In this document: piece by piece, positions 46,248 to 56,811 of the stretch
Position numbering within the stretch: position 1 is the stretch's first letter
How the letters are laid out: every line of letters begins with the position of its first letter
Source of the DNA: Pseudomonas fluorescens
GTDB taxonomy: Bacteria > Pseudomonadota > Gammaproteobacteria > Pseudomonadales > Pseudomonadaceae
Reading direction: 5' to 3'
Length of the DNA: 64,000 nucleotides
Assembly: GCF_900215245.1 (NCBI RefSeq)
Contig: NZ_LT907842.1
Location: 3,286,001-3,350,000, forward strand
The notes under the pieces: model-generated
The model's input: the letters and a program-made list of their open reading frames with translations, nothing else
Told to the model about the DNA's origin: nothing
The model's database searches: none
Translations under genes and position numbers: made by a program

Positions 46248-49200
46248 ATGGAGCGTCTGAAACGCTTTTTTGCCGCTTTGACCCGTTGGAGCCTGGGCGT
46301 GTGCGCCTTACTGCTGGTATTGGCGGCGGTGTACGTGAGCCTGGGTCGTGAGTTGGTCCCGCTGGTGGCCGAATATCGCGCCGAAATCGAAGCCAAGGCT
46401 CAGGCTGCGGTGGATGTGCCCCTGCAAATCGGCAGCCTGGAAGGGCGCTGGAGCGGCTTTGCGCCAGTATTGCTGGCCCATGACGTGATGGTCGGTGAAG
46501 GCAACAGCGCCTTGCGCCTGGATCAGGTCGAAGTGGTGCCGGATATCTGGGCCAGCCTCATGGCCCGTGAAGTGCGTATTGCTCATCTGGAAGTCAGCGG
46601 GTTGCAGTTGAGCGTCAAGGAAGACAAGGACGGCCACTGGGCACTTCAAGGTCTGCCGGTGCAGGACGACCAGCCGTTGGACCCGGAGCAGTTGCTGACA
46701 CGCATGCAGATCGTCAAGCGTGTGTCGTTGCTGGACAGCCAGGTCACCCTGCAACCGTTCGGCGAGGCGCCGCTGACCCTGACCTACGTGGGCCTGAGCC
46801 TGCACAGCGGTGAGGCGCGCCAACGTCTGGACGCACGCTTGACCCTGCCCGACGGCCAGCCGCTTGCCTTGAGCCTGCGTAGCCGAATTCGTGCAAGCCA
46901 ATGGAAAGAGGGCGAAGTCGAGGCCTACCTCAGCCTGCCTCAAAGCGACTGGGCCAAATGGATTCCGGCCAAGCTGACCCAGCAATGGAAACTCACGCAA
47001 TTGAAGGCGGGCGGGGAGTTCTGGCTGACGTGGGCCAAGGGCACCGTGCAAAGCGCTGTGGTGCGCCTCAATTCACCTCAGGTGAAGGGCAGCTACGCGG
47101 ACCGTAAGCCGGTACATATCGAAAACCTCGCCCTCAACGCTTACCTGCAACGCAGTGATAGTGGCCTGAAGGTGCTGTTCGATTCGCTGGCGATGAACAT
47201 CGGCGAGACCCGTTGGGAGTCGCAACTGCAATTGCAGCAAAGCCTGGCCACCGAAAAAGCACAGGAAACCTGGAAGCTTCAGGCCGATCGGTTGGACCTG
47301 ACCCCGATTACGCCGTTACTGAATGCCCTGGCGCCGTTGCCGAAAGGGTTTGCCACCACCATCGAACACCTGAAAGCCACAGGCCTGTTGCGCAATGTGC
47401 TGGTGGACTTCCGCCCGCAGGACACGACCGATCAGAAAGTCAGCTTCGCCGCCAACCTTGAGCGCATCGGCTTTGATGCGTACTTCGGCGCGCCGGCCGC
47501 ACGTAACGTGTCCGGCAGCATCAGCGGTGACCTTGGCCATGGCGAGTTGCGCATGGACAGCAAGGACTTTTCCCTGCACTTGTACCCGATCTTCGCCAAG
47601 CCCTGGCAGTACATGCAGGCCAACGCGCGCCTGACATGGACGCTGGATAAAGAAGGCTTCACCCTGATCGCCCCGTATATCAAGGTGCTGGGCGAAGAGG
47701 GCAAGGTCGCCGCAGACTTCTTGATTCGCCTGCATTTCGACCATGCCCAAGAAGACTATATGGACCTGCGGGTCGGCATGGTCGATGGCGATGGGCGCTT
47801 CACCTCCAAATATCTGCCGGCGGTATTGAGCCCTTCGCTGGATGAATGGTTGCGCACGGCGATTCTCAAAGGTGCGGTGGATCAAGGTTTCTTCCAGTAC
47901 CAGGGGTCGTTGAACCACGACGCGCTGCCCGCTGCGCGCAATATCAGCCTGTTCTTCAAGGTGCATGACGCCGAACTGGCATTCCAGCCGGGTTGGCCGC
48001 ATGTGAGCAAAGTGAATGGCGAAGTGTTTGTCGAGGAGAGCGGTGTGCGTATCCTGGCCAGCAAGGGCCAGTTGCTCGACACCAAGGTCAAGGACGTCTA
48101 TGTCAACATCCCACACGCGCCGGCCGGCAAGGACAGCCATCTGCTGATCACCGGAGGGTTTGCGGGTGGTTTGGGCGATGGCCTGAAAATCCTTCAGGAC
48201 GCGCCGATAGGCACTGGCTCGACCTTCGCCGGTTGGAAAGGCGAGGGTGACCTGCAAGGCAAGCTGGATCTGGACATTCCTTTGGCCAAGGGCACCGAGC
48301 CCACTATTGTCGTGGACTTTCAGACTGACAAGGCTCGCTTGCAATTGGCGGAGCCGACTCTGGATCTGACCCAGCTCAAGGGCGATTTCCGCTTCGACAG
48401 CGCCAAGGGCCTGAGCGGCCAGAACATCTCGGCCAAGGCGTTCGATCGCCCCATCACTGCGCAGATCCTCGCCGACGGCAAGCCAGGTAGTCTCAGTACG
48501 CGGGTCATTGCCAAGGGCCAGGTCACGGTCAAGCGGCTGACGGACTGGTTGAAAATCAGCCAGCCGTTGCCGGTGTCCGGTGATATCCCTTACCAATTAC
48601 AAGTGACCCTGGACGGCGCGGACAGCCAACTGATGGTCAGCTCCACTATGAAAGGCGTGGCGGTGGACCTGCCGGCGCCTTTTGGCATGCCCGCCAGCCA
48701 AGGCCGCGACAGCGTGTTCCGCATGACCTTGCAGGGCGCCGAGCGGCGTTACTGGTTCAGTTACGGCGAGCTGGCGAGTTTTACCTTTGCAGCGCCGGCG
48801 GACAAATTCAATGACGGCCGCGGGGAGCTGTTCCTCGGCAATGGTGATGCCGTGCTGCCTGCTGCCAAAGGCTTGCGGATTCGCGGTGTGCTTTCTGAGC
48901 TGGATATCGACCCGTGGAAAAAACTGGTCGACCGCTACGCGGGTAATGACCCCGGCGGGAGCGCCAAGCAACTGCTCAGTGGTGCGGACTTTAAGGTGGG
49001 CAAGCTGACCGGCTTTGGTACTCAGTTTGACCAAGTCACCTTGCAGCTTGACCGCAAGCCGACAGCCTGGGGTTTGCAGCTTGACAGTCAGCAGGCCAAA
49101 GGCACGGTAAATTTGCCGGACGCCAAAGGCGCGCCCATTGCGATCAATCTGCAGTATGTGAAATTACCGGCCGTAGACCCCACCGTTCAGGCGGACGAAA

Positions 49201-50063
49201 ATGCGCCGGATCCATTGGCGGATATTGATCCCAAAGAGATTCCGGCACTCGATATCGCTATCAACCAACTGTTCCAGGGGCCTGACCTGGTGGGCGCCTG
49301 GTCGCTGAAGATTCGACCGACCGCCAAAGGCCTGGCCTTCAACAACCTGGACTTGGGCCTCAAGGGAATGCAGCTCAAAGGCGCCGGTGGCTGGGAGGGT
49401 GCGCCCGGTGCGAGCAGCAGTTGGTACAGGGGCCGCCTGGATGGCAAGAACATCGCCGATGTGCTCAAGGGCTGGGGCTTTGCGCCGACGGTAACCAGCG
49501 ATGACTTCCACCTGGACGTGGATGGTCGTTGGCCGGGTTCGCCGGCGTGGGTCGGGCCCAAGCGTTTCTCCGGTAGCCTGGATGCCGCGTTCCGCAAAGG
49601 TCAGTTCGTTGAAGTGGAAGGTGGCGCCCAGGCCCTGCGGGTGTTTGGGTTGCTGAACTTCAACTCCATTGGCCGCCGTTTGCGCCTGGACTTTTCCGAC
49701 TTGCTCGGCAAAGGCTTGAGTTATGACCGGGTCAAAGGTTTGCTGGCCGCCAGTGATGGTGTGTTTGTGACCCGTGAGCCGATCACCATGACGGGGCCTT
49801 CTACCAACCTGGAGCTCAATGGCACCCTGGATCTGGTGGCTGACCGTGTCGACGCCAAATTGCTGGTCACATTGCCGGTCACCAATAACCTGCCGATTGC
49901 CGCGCTGATCGTGGGGGCGCCGGCCATTGGTGGCGCATTGTTCCTGATCGACAAGCTGATCGGTGATCGTGTTTCGCGCTTCGCCAGTGTGCAATACAAA
50001 GTGGAAGGCCCTTGGAAGGATCCAAAAATCACCTTCGACAAGCCATTTGAAAAGCCAAACTGA
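46248..50063 (+). CDS. yhdP: YhdP-family AsmA-like protein
   Basis: A 1271-residue TamB/AsmA-like protein of the TIGR02099 group. An N-terminal membrane anchor (SLGVCALLLVLAAVYVSLGR, residues 15-34) is followed by a long beta-rich periplasmic body (DUF3971/AsmA_2), ending in SVQYKVEGPWKDPKITFDKP. Such proteins form hydrophobic grooves spanning the periplasm, and E. coli YhdP, TamB and YdbH move phospholipids to the outer membrane. It is directly downstream of rng as in E. coli, which supports orthology. Confidence 0.95.
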   Translation: MERLKRFFAALTRWSLGVCALLLVLAAVYVSLGRELVPLVAEYRAEIEAKAQAAVDVPLQIGSLEGRWSGFAPVLLAHDVMVGEGNSALRLDQVEVVPDIWASLMAREVRIAHLEVSGLQLSVKEDKDGHWALQGLPVQDDQPLDPEQLLTRMQIVKRVSLLDSQVTLQPFGEAPLTLTYVGLSLHSGEARQRLDARLTLPDGQPLALSLRSRIRASQWKEGEVEAYLSLPQSDWAKWIPAKLTQQWKLTQLKAGGEFWLTWAKGTVQSAVVRLNSPQVKGSYADRKPVHIENLALNAYLQRSDSGLKVLFDSLAMNIGETRWESQLQLQQSLATEKAQETWKLQADRLDLTPITPLLNALAPLPKGFATTIEHLKATGLLRNVLVDFRPQDTTDQKVSFAANLERIGFDAYFGAPAARNVSGSISGDLGHGELRMDSKDFSLHLYPIFAKPWQYMQANARLTWTLDKEGFTLIAPYIKVLGEEGKVAADFLIRLHFDHAQEDYMDLRVGMVDGDGRFTSKYLPAVLSPSLDEWLRTAILKGAVDQGFFQYQGSLNHDALPAARNISLFFKVHDAELAFQPGWPHVSKVNGEVFVEESGVRILASKGQLLDTKVKDVYVNIPHAPAGKDSHLLITGGFAGGLGDGLKILQDAPIGTGSTFAGWKGEGDLQGKLDLDIPLAKGTEPTIVVDFQTDKARLQLAEPTLDLTQLKGDFRFDSAKGLSGQNISAKAFDRPITAQILADGKPGSLSTRVIAKGQVTVKRLTDWLKISQPLPVSGDIPYQLQVTLDGADSQLMVSSTMKGVAVDLPAPFGMPASQGRDSVFRMTLQGAERRYWFSYGELASFTFAAPADKFNDGRGELFLGNGDAVLPAAKGLRIRGVLSELDIDPWKKLVDRYAGNDPGGSAKQLLSGADFKVGKLTGFGTQFDQVTLQLDRKPTAWGLQLDSQQAKGTVNLPDAKGAPIAINLQYVKLPAVDPTVQADENAPDPLADIDPKEIPALDIAINQLFQGPDLVGAWSLKIRPTAKGLAFNNLDLGLKGMQLKGAGGWEGAPGASSSWYRGRLDGKNIADVLKGWGFAPTVTSDDFHLDVDGRWPGSPAWVGPKRFSGSLDAAFRKGQFVEVEGGAQALRVFGLLNFNSIGRRLRLDFSDLLGKGLSYDRVKGLLAASDGVFVTREPITMTGPSTNLELNGTLDLVADRVDAKLLVTLPVTNNLPIAALIVGAPAIGGALFLIDKLIGDRVSRFASVQYKVEGPWKDPKITFDKPFEKPN

Positions 50064-50111
50064 GAGGCTCTGGAGTAGCATGGCCGCATGCCTTTTACGG
50101 AGTGTCGGCCT

Positions 50112-50960
50112 ATGTCCTTTGCGGTAATTCAAATGGTCAGCCAGAGTGATGTGCTGGCCAACCTGGCACAGGCCCGACGCCTGCTGGAGCAAGCGGCGGC
50201 AGGTGGTGCGAAGCTGGCAGTTCTGCCTGAGAACTTCGCGGCCATGGGGCGTCGTGATGTGGCCGATATCGGCCGCGCTGAAGCGTTGGGCGACGGCCCG
50301 ATCCTGCCATGGTTGAAACAGACCGCCCGCGACCTCACCTTATGGATAGTGGCAGGCACGTTGCCGCTGCCGCCCAAGGACCAACCTGACGCCAAGTCCA
50401 ACGCCTGTTCGTTGCTGATCGATGATCGGGGTGAAATCGTCGCGCGTTACGACAAGCTGCACCTGTTCGATGTGGACGTAGCAGATGCGCGAGGGCGTTA
50501 TCGTGAATCCGACGACTATGCTTTCGGGAGCAATGTGGTGGTGGCGGATACACCGGTGGGCCGCTTGGGCCTGACGGTGTGTTATGACTTGCGGTTCCCG
50601 GAGCTGTACAGCGAATTGCGCGCGGCGGGAGCTGAATTGATTACCGCGCCTTCGGCCTTTACGGCGGTGACCGGTGCCGCGCATTGGGATGTGCTGATCC
50701 GTGCGCGCGCCATTGAAACCCAGTGCTACCTGCTGGCGGCCGCTCAAGGCGGTGTGCACCCAGGCCCACGGGAAACCTTTGGCCACGCAGCAATTGTCGA
50801 CCCTTGGGGGCGAGTGCTGGCGCAGCAGGATCAAGGCGAGGCGGTGTTGTTGGCCGAACGCGACAGCAGTGAACAGGCGTCGATACGGGCGCGCATGCCG
50901 GTGGTCAACCATCGGCGCTTTTTCTCGCAGGGCGCGCAGCGGCCTGCTTCGGAACGATGA
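50112..50960 (+). CDS. Carbon-nitrogen hydrolase (Nit1/Nit2-like)
   Basis: A 282-residue nitrilase-superfamily enzyme. The catalytic triad is E40 in LAVLPENF, K115 in RYDKLHLFD and C157 in [13 protein letters not shown]. The closest functional group is Nit1, deaminated-glutathione amidase, which repairs a transaminase by-product; an omega-amidase role is the alternative. The frame allows a start at 50088, but ATG 50112 with CGGAG upstream starts exactly at the fold ([13 protein letters not shown]). It lies between yhdP and tldD, the usual order in Pseudomonas. Confidence 0.9.
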   Translation: MSFAVIQMVSQSDVLANLAQARRLLEQAAAGGAKLAVLPENFAAMGRRDVADIGRAEALGDGPILPWLKQTARDLTLWIVAGTLPLPPKDQPDAKSNACSLLIDDRGEIVARYDKLHLFDVDVADARGRYRESDDYAFGSNVVVADTPVGRLGLTVCYDLRFPELYSELRAAGAELITAPSAFTAVTGAAHWDVLIRARAIETQCYLLAAAQGGVHPGPRETFGHAAIVDPWGRVLAQQDQGEAVLLAERDSSEQASIRARMPVVNHRRFFSQGAQRPASER

Positions 50961-50976
50961 ATTTAAGGCCAAACCT

Positions 50977-52419
50977 ATGAGCGAGTTGTTGTCCTCAGTC
51001 AGTGAACACCTCCTGGCACCCGGTGGCGTGACCATCGAAAGTTTGCAAACCGTGCTCGGTGATCTGGCCGGGCCGGGCATCGACGCGGCCGATCTGTATT
51101 TCCAGGGCCAGATTTCCGAATCGTGGGCTCTCGAAGACGGCATCGTCAAGGAAGGCAGTTTCAACCTTGACCAAGGCGTCGGTGTGCGCGCGCAATCCGG
51201 TGAAAAGACCGGCTTTGCCTACAGCAACGCTATTACCCTTGAAGCCCTTGGCCTCGCTGCCCGTGCGGCGCGCTCGATTTCCCGTGCCGGCCAGAACGGC
51301 ACGGTGCAGGCGTTCAGCACCCAGGACGTGGCCCAGTTGTACGCGCCGGATAACCCCCTGGAAGTGATCAGCCGTGCGGAGAAGGTCGACTTGCTCAAGC
51401 GTATCGACGCGGCCACCCGTGCCCTCGACCCGCGTATCCAGCAAGTGACCGTGAGCATGGCCGGTGTGTGGGAGCGCATCCTTGTGGCGTCCACCGACGG
51501 CGGCCTGGCGGCGGATGTACGGCCGCTGGTGCGTTTCAATGTCAGCGTGATCGTCGAGCAGAACGGTCGCCGCGAGCGTGGCGGTCATGGTGGTGGTGGG
51601 CGTACCGACTACCGCTATTTCCTCGCTGAAGACCGTGCCATGGGCTATGCCCGTGAAGCGCTGCGTCAGGCATTGGTCAACCTGGAAGCCATTCCCGCGC
51701 CAGCCGGTACATTGCCGGTGGTGTTGGGCTCGGGCTGGTCCGGTGTGTTGCTCCATGAAGCCGTAGGGCACGGCCTGGAAGGCGACTTCAACCGCAAGGG
51801 CAGTTCGGCCTACAGTGGGCGCATGGGCGAGATGGTCGCCTCCAAGCTGTGCACCATTGTCGATGACGGCACCCTGGCCGGTCGCCGTGGCTCGCTGAGC
51901 GTCGACGACGAAGGTACGCCGACCGAGTGCACCACGCTGATTGAAAACGGCGTGCTCAAGGGCTACATGCAAGACAAACTCAACGCCCGCCTGATGGGAG
52001 TGGCCCGCACCGGTAACGGCCGTCGCGAGTCTTACGCGCACTTGCCGATGCCACGCATGACCAACACCTACATGCTCGGTGGCGAAAGCGACCCGGCAGA
52101 AATCATTGCCTCGGTAAAACGCGGGATCTACTGCGCCAACCTCGGCGGCGGCCAGGTGGATATCACCAGCGGTAAGTTTGTGTTCTCCACCAGCGAGGCG
52201 TACCTGATCGAAGACGGCAAGATTACCGCGCCGGTCAAAGGGGCGACGTTGATTGGTAACGGGCCGGAAGCCATGAGCAAGGTGTCGATGGTCGGTAACG
52301 ACCTTTTGCTGGACAGCGGCGTGGGCACGTGCGGCAAGGATGGGCAGTCAGTGCCGGTCGGCGTTGGTCAGCCTACCTTGAAGATTGATGCGATCACCGT
52401 GGGTGGCACGGGCTCGTAA
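50977..52419 (+). CDS. tldD: Metalloprotease TldD
   Basis: A 480-residue subunit of the TldD/TldE peptidase that trims unfolded peptides and matures some RiPPs such as microcin B17. The zinc motif HEAVGH (around residue 260, in [16 protein letters not shown]) marks it as the catalytic partner. The GG-rich [10 protein letters not shown] and [20 protein letters not shown] blocks are also typical. The ATG at 50977 lies 16 bases after the nitrilase-like gene. Its partner pmbA (tldE) is 0.7 kb downstream. Confidence 0.97.
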   Translation: MSELLSSVSEHLLAPGGVTIESLQTVLGDLAGPGIDAADLYFQGQISESWALEDGIVKEGSFNLDQGVGVRAQSGEKTGFAYSNAITLEALGLAARAARSISRAGQNGTVQAFSTQDVAQLYAPDNPLEVISRAEKVDLLKRIDAATRALDPRIQQVTVSMAGVWERILVASTDGGLAADVRPLVRFNVSVIVEQNGRRERGGHGGGGRTDYRYFLAEDRAMGYAREALRQALVNLEAIPAPAGTLPVVLGSGWSGVLLHEAVGHGLEGDFNRKGSSAYSGRMGEMVASKLCTIVDDGTLAGRRGSLSVDDEGTPTECTTLIENGVLKGYMQDKLNARLMGVARTGNGRRESYAHLPMPRMTNTYMLGGESDPAEIIASVKRGIYCANLGGGQVDITSGKFVFSTSEAYLIEDGKITAPVKGATLIGNGPEAMSKVSMVGNDLLLDSGVGTCGKDGQSVPVGVGQPTLKIDAITVGGTGS

Positions 52420-52464
52420 GTGCCGGAGCTTCGGGTGGCGAGGACCGCCACCCGGGGAAGAGGA

Positions 52465-52986
52465 TCAACGCAGGCCGCGTTGAGTCTCGTCCAGCTCACG
52501 GATGTACTTGAAAATTTTACGGCTGGTGGCCGGAGCCTTGTTTTGCGCCACTTCGTGCTGGGCCTGACGGATCAGGGAGCGCAGTTGCTGGCGGTCCGCG
52601 TCCGGATAGTCCACTACGAATTTCTCCAGCACCGCGTCATCGCCCGAGATCAGGCGGTCACGCCAACGTTCCAGGTTATGGAAGCGTTCGTTGTACTGGC
52701 GAGTGGAGGCATCCAGTTGATCGAGCAAGGTCAGAATGGCGTCAGTGTCCTGATCGCGCATCAGTTTGCCGATAAACATGATGTGCCGTTTACGCGCGAT
52801 ATTCGCGGTGTGCTTAGGTGCATCCGCCAGAGCCCGGCGCATTTCGTCGGTCAGTGGCAGTTTTGCAATCAAGTCCGGCTTGAGCGTTGTAAGGCGCTCG
52901 CCGAGGTCAACCAGAGCATGCAGCTCGCGTTTGACCTGGGTTTTGCTTTTCTCCCCATCGAGGGAGTCGTCGTAAGAATCAACCAT
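52465..52986 (-). CDS. darP: DarP (YjgA), ribosome-associated protein
   Basis: A 173-residue DUF615 protein, a late 50S assembly factor in E. coli. It is helical and basic, with [36 protein letters not shown] and the C-terminal [13 protein letters not shown]. The frame begins at 53001, but the ATG at 52986 gives the family start MVDSYDD. It lies on the opposite strand between tldD and pmbA, as in other pseudomonads. Confidence 0.94.
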   Translation of the reverse strand: MVDSYDDSLDGEKSKTQVKRELHALVDLGERLTTLKPDLIAKLPLTDEMRRALADAPKHTANIARKRHIMFIGKLMRDQDTDAILTLLDQLDASTRQYNERFHNLERWRDRLISGDDAVLEKFVVDYPDADRQQLRSLIRQAQHEVAQNKAPATSRKIFKYIRELDETQRGLR

Positions 52987-53094
52987 GGTGGCAGTCCGCA
53001 AAGAAACGCCGCCATGATAACCAGTCGGGGGCCGCTTGTCCGGCCCGGTCGCTCGATGGCCTTAACCGAAAGCAGAATTTGAGTGGAGAAAACC

Positions 53095-54441
53095 ATGAGT
53101 GCAGCCCAAAGCGTCGGTCCGCAAGCGTTACCGGCACTGCAGGAACAAGTCGAGCAGATCCTTGCCGAGGCCAAGCGCCAGGGGGCCAGTGCCTGTGAAG
53201 TGGCGGTGTCGCTGGAGCAGGGGCTGTCGACGTCGGTACGCCAGCGGGAAGTGGAAACCGTGGAGTTCAACCGCGACCAGGGGTTTGGCATCACATTGTA
53301 TGTGGGGCAGCGCAAAGGGTCGGCCAGTACCTCGGCCAGTGGGCCGGAAGCGATTCGCGAAACCGTCGCGGCGGCGTTGGCCATTGCCAAGCACACCTCC
53401 GAAGATGAATGCTCGGGCCTGGCAGATAAAGCGCTGATGGCCAAGGATTTAAAGGACTTCGATCTTTTTCACGCTTGGGATATCACACCCGAACGGGCAA
53501 TCGAACTGGCGCTGACTTGCGAAGCGGCGGCCTTTGATGCCGATGCCCGCATCAAAAACGCCGACGGCACCACGCTGAGCACACATCAAGGCTGTCGCGT
53601 CTATGGCAATAGCCATGGTTTCATCGGCGGCTATGCCTCGACTCGCCACAGCTTAAGCTGTGTGATGATCGCTGAAGCCAATGGCCAGATGCAGCGCGAC
53701 TATTGGTATGACGTCAGCCGCCAGGGCGAATTGTTGGCCGACCCGGTCAGCATCGGCCAGCGCGCCGCGCAACGTGCAGCAAGCCGCCTGGGCGCCCGTC
53801 CGGTACCGACTTGCGAAGTCCCTGTGCTGTTTTCGGCGGAACTGGCCGGTGGTTTGTTCGGCAGTTTCCTGGGCGCGATTTCCGGCGGTAATCTGTACCG
53901 CAAGTCTTCGTTTCTTGAAGGCGCTATTGGCCAGAAACTGTTTCCTGAGTGGTTGACCATCGATGAACGTCCGCACCTGATGCGTGCCATGGGCAGTTCA
54001 GCGTTCGACGGTGATGGCCTGGCCACTTATGCCAAGCCATTTGTCGAGAAGGGCGAGCTGGTGTCCTACGTACTGGGCACGTACGCCGGCCGCAAGCTTG
54101 GCCTGCCAAGCACTGCCAACTCCGGTGGCGTGCACAACCTGTTCGTCACCCATGGCGACGAAGATCAGGCGGCGCTGTTGCGTCGTATGGGCCGCGGCTT
54201 GCTGGTCACCGAATTGATGGGCAGTGGCCTGAATATGGTTACCGGTGATTATTCACGCGGCGCGGCAGGTTTCTGGGTGGAAAACGGTGAAATTCAATTC
54301 GCCGTTCAGGAAGTCACCATTGCCGGCAATATGCGCGATATGTTCAAGCAGATCGTCGCGGTGGGTAATGACCTGGAACTGCGCAGCAACATTCGCACGG
54401 GTTCTGTACTGATCGAACGGATGACCGTCGCCGGCAGCTAA
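53095..54441 (+). CDS. pmbA: Metalloprotease partner PmbA/TldE
   Basis: A 448-residue TldE, the non-catalytic or regulatory partner of TldD. It lacks the HExxxH motif and shows VETVEFNRDQGFGITLYVGQ, NLYRKSSFLEG and the terminal RGAAGFWVENGEIQFAVQEV. The ATG at 53095 follows GTGGAG and is preferred over the GTG at 53083. The gene ends at a terminator. Confidence 0.96.
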   Translation: MSAAQSVGPQALPALQEQVEQILAEAKRQGASACEVAVSLEQGLSTSVRQREVETVEFNRDQGFGITLYVGQRKGSASTSASGPEAIRETVAAALAIAKHTSEDECSGLADKALMAKDLKDFDLFHAWDITPERAIELALTCEAAAFDADARIKNADGTTLSTHQGCRVYGNSHGFIGGYASTRHSLSCVMIAEANGQMQRDYWYDVSRQGELLADPVSIGQRAAQRAASRLGARPVPTCEVPVLFSAELAGGLFGSFLGAISGGNLYRKSSFLEGAIGQKLFPEWLTIDERPHLMRAMGSSAFDGDGLATYAKPFVEKGELVSYVLGTYAGRKLGLPSTANSGGVHNLFVTHGDEDQAALLRRMGRGLLVTELMGSGLNMVTGDYSRGAAGFWVENGEIQFAVQEVTIAGNMRDMFKQIVAVGNDLELRSNIRTGSVLIERMTVAGS

Positions 54442-54463
54442 CCCCTCCGACGCTTAACGAAAA

Positions 54464-54497
54464 GGCGCACCATCTTCTCGATGGCGCGCATTTTTTT
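54464..54497 (+). terminator. Terminator of pmbA
   Basis: GGCGCACCATC-TTCTC-GATGGCGCGC stem followed by seven Ts. Confidence 0.85.
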
Positions 54498-54555
54498 ATG
54501 GCTGAGCCATGAGCGGATTAACCTGCTGCTCTTGTTTTGATTCTTAATATCAATT

Positions 54556-54574
54556 AATAATAAATCTCATTGTC
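54556..54574 (+). promoter_or_regulatory. Fur box-like site upstream of fagA
   Basis: AATAATAAATCTCATTGTC matches 13 of 19 positions of the Fur consensus GATAATGATAATCATTATC and sits 16 bases before the fagA start, where iron-Fur would block transcription. Confidence 0.68.
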
Positions 54575-54589
54575 GAATGAGTGTGGATC

Positions 54590-54985
54590 ATGAGTTCTGT
54601 CCTGCATGAGGATCCGTACCTTGAGAGCTGGCGCTGGATGAGTCGTCAGATTCGCTGCGGCCTCGATCCCAATGAACCTCGCCTGATTGAACATTACCTC
54701 AGTGAGGGCCGATACCTGGCGTGCTGCACCGCGACCCACCCGTGGACGATTGCTGAAACGTCATTCCGCCTGCTGATCGACACCGCCAGCGACATCGCCT
54801 TGCCCTGGCACTGGCGATCCCTGTGCCTGGACCAGGCGTGGCGTCCGTTGCGCGACCTGGAAAATCTTTCCCACTGCGCCTGCCGACTCAAGCGCTGGCA
54901 GACCTTTGCCTGGCAATTGGCAACCTGCGAATTGCTGCCGTCTATTTCTCACTCCGACCTGGTGCAAGGATCTTCCGATGAGTAA
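54590..54985 (+). CDS. fagA: FagA, Fur-associated gene product
   Basis: A 131-residue protein found in Pseudomonas as the first gene of the iron-regulated fagA-fumC-orf-sodA operon. It is Trp- and Cys-rich (ESWRWMSRQIRCGLDPNEPR, GRYLACCTATHPWTIAETSF). No function is established. The frame opens with a GTG at 54581; the ATG at 54590 is the usual start. It overlaps fumC by 8 bases. The identification rests mainly on position and the Fur-box-like site. Confidence 0.88.
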   Translation: MSSVLHEDPYLESWRWMSRQIRCGLDPNEPRLIEHYLSEGRYLACCTATHPWTIAETSFRLLIDTASDIALPWHWRSLCLDQAWRPLRDLENLSHCACRLKRWQTFAWQLATCELLPSISHSDLVQGSSDE

Positions 54986-56354
54986 TACCCGTATCGAACG
55001 CGACAGCATGGGCGAACTGCAAGTGCCTGCCGAGGCCTTGTATGGTGCGCAAACCCAGCGCGCGGTGAATAATTTCCCGATCAGCAGCCAACGCATGCCG
55101 GCGCAATTCATTCGCGCACTGATCCTGGCCAAAGCCGCCGCAGCCAAGGCTAACGTCGACCTCAAGCAAATCAGCGAAGGGCAGGGCAAGGCCATTGTCG
55201 ACGCTGCCCAAGGCTTACTCGAAGGCGATTTCATGCCGCACTTCCCGGTGGATATCTTCCAGACCGGCTCCGGCACCAGCTCCAACATGAATGCCAACGA
55301 AGTGCTTGCGACCCTGGCCAGTCGCTTGCTGGGCGAGCCGATCAACCCCAACGACCACGTGAATTGCGGCCAAAGCAGCAATGACATCATTCCGACCACC
55401 ATTCACGTCAGCGCAGCGCTGGTCTTGCACGAACACACCCTGCCGGCCCTTCTGCACCTGGTTCAGGTGATCGAACACAAGGCCGAACAAGTCCACCCGT
55501 TCATCAAGACCGGCCGTACGCACTTGATGGACGCGATGCCCGTGCGCATGAGCCAGGTGCTCAATGGCTGGGCGCAACAGCTCAAGGCCAATATCGCTCA
55601 CTTGCAGGACCTGCTGCCGAGCTTGCAGGCGTTGGCCCAGGGCGGCACGGCGGTCGGCACCGGGATCAACGCACACCCGGAATTTGCGGCCCGCTTCAGC
55701 CAGCACCTGAGCAGCCTCACCGGCGTGAAATTCACGCCAGGCAAAAACCTGTTCGCGTTGATCGGTTCCCAGGACACCGCCGTCGCCGTCTCCGGCCAAC
55801 TGAAAGCCACCGCCGTGTCGCTGATGAAAATCGCCAACGACTTGCGGTGGATGAACTCCGGCCCATTGGCCGGGCTCGGTGAAATCGAACTGGAAGGCCT
55901 GCAGCCAGGCTCTTCGATCATGCCGGGCAAGGTCAACCCGGTGATCCCGGAAGCGACCGCCATGGTCGCCGCCCAAGTTATCGGCAATGACACGGTCATT
56001 ACCGTCGCCGGCCAGTCCGGCAACTTCGAACTGAACGTGATGTTGCCGATCATCGCCCAGAACCTGCTCAGCAGCCTTGAGTTGCTGGCCAACGCCAGCC
56101 GGCTGTTGGCTGATAAGGCGATCGCCAGCTTCAAGGTCAACGAAGCCAAGCTCAAGGAAGCGCTGTCGCGTAACCCGATTCTGGTCACTGCACTTAACCC
56201 GATCATTGGTTACCAAAAAGCCGCTGAAATTGCCAAGAAGGCTTATCAGCAAGGCCGCCCGGTGATTGATGTCGCCCTCGAGCACACCGACTTGCCACGT
56301 AGCCAACTGGAAATCCTGTTGGATCCGGAAAAACTCACGGCCGGCGGCGTGTAA
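54978..56354 (+). CDS. fumC: Class II fumarate hydratase
   Basis: A 458-residue iron-free fumarase converting fumarate to malate. The superfamily signature GSSIMPGKVNP carries the catalytic serine; TGSGTSSNMNANEVL and the HVNCGQSSNDIIPT block bind substrate, and the active-site His lies in GRTHLMDAMP. Expression with sodA under Fur fits a switch from iron-sulfur fumarases when iron is scarce. The start ATG overlaps fagA. Confidence 0.98.
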   Translation: MSNTRIERDSMGELQVPAEALYGAQTQRAVNNFPISSQRMPAQFIRALILAKAAAAKANVDLKQISEGQGKAIVDAAQGLLEGDFMPHFPVDIFQTGSGTSSNMNANEVLATLASRLLGEPINPNDHVNCGQSSNDIIPTTIHVSAALVLHEHTLPALLHLVQVIEHKAEQVHPFIKTGRTHLMDAMPVRMSQVLNGWAQQLKANIAHLQDLLPSLQALAQGGTAVGTGINAHPEFAARFSQHLSSLTGVKFTPGKNLFALIGSQDTAVAVSGQLKATAVSLMKIANDLRWMNSGPLAGLGEIELEGLQPGSSIMPGKVNPVIPEATAMVAAQVIGNDTVITVAGQSGNFELNVMLPIIAQNLLSSLELLANASRLLADKAIASFKVNEAKLKEALSRNPILVTALNPIIGYQKAAEIAKKAYQQGRPVIDVALEHTDLPRSQLEILLDPEKLTAGGV

Positions 56355-56381
56355 TCACCGACTCTGCTTTGGAGGTTCACC

Positions 56382-56810
56382 ATGGAGCATTGGAAACGCA
56401 CGATCGAACGGGCCAATCGTTGCTTTATGGCGGGCGAGCTGGTCGATGCTCGTGAGGCCTATTTGCAAGCCCTGGCCTTGGCTCAAGTGCTGTTCGAGCG
56501 CTGGGCGGATGCCGACGAAGCAGTGGCGGCTTGCGTCATTTCCCATCACAACCTGGCGGACCTGCACCTGCGTCTGAACCAGCCGGAGGAAAGCGCGGAA
56601 TACCTTTGTGCCATTCACCAGCGGCTGTTGCAGACCCTGCAGGACCCGCGCCTGAGCCCGCAATTGCGCGAGGCGGCGCTGCGCCAGAGCAGCAAGACCT
56701 ATGTCGAACTGTTGAACTTCATCAGCGATCACGGCGAATACCCGCGTACCCATCGCCTGCTTGGCGGCACTGCGGTGCAACCGATCACTCCACACTACGG
56801 CGCACATTGA
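56382..56810 (+). CDS. TPR-like protein of the fumC-sodA operon
   Basis: A 142-residue all-helical protein with a tetratricopeptide-like pattern ([20 protein letters not shown], then [20 protein letters not shown]). Its counterpart is the unnamed gene between fumC and sodM in P. aeruginosa. There is no signal peptide. It probably takes part in protein-protein contacts; the function is unknown. GGAGG precedes the ATG, and the stop lies one base before sodA. Confidence 0.9.
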   Translation: MEHWKRTIERANRCFMAGELVDAREAYLQALALAQVLFERWADADEAVAACVISHHNLADLHLRLNQPEESAEYLCAIHQRLLQTLQDPRLSPQLREAALRQSSKTYVELLNFISDHGEYPRTHRLLGGTAVQPITPHYGAH

Positions 56811-56811
56811 T

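Noticed and set aside
47316..48596. 426-codon minus-strand frame inside yhdP
   Set aside because: Shadow frame of the yhdP coding region without a start signal or known domain.
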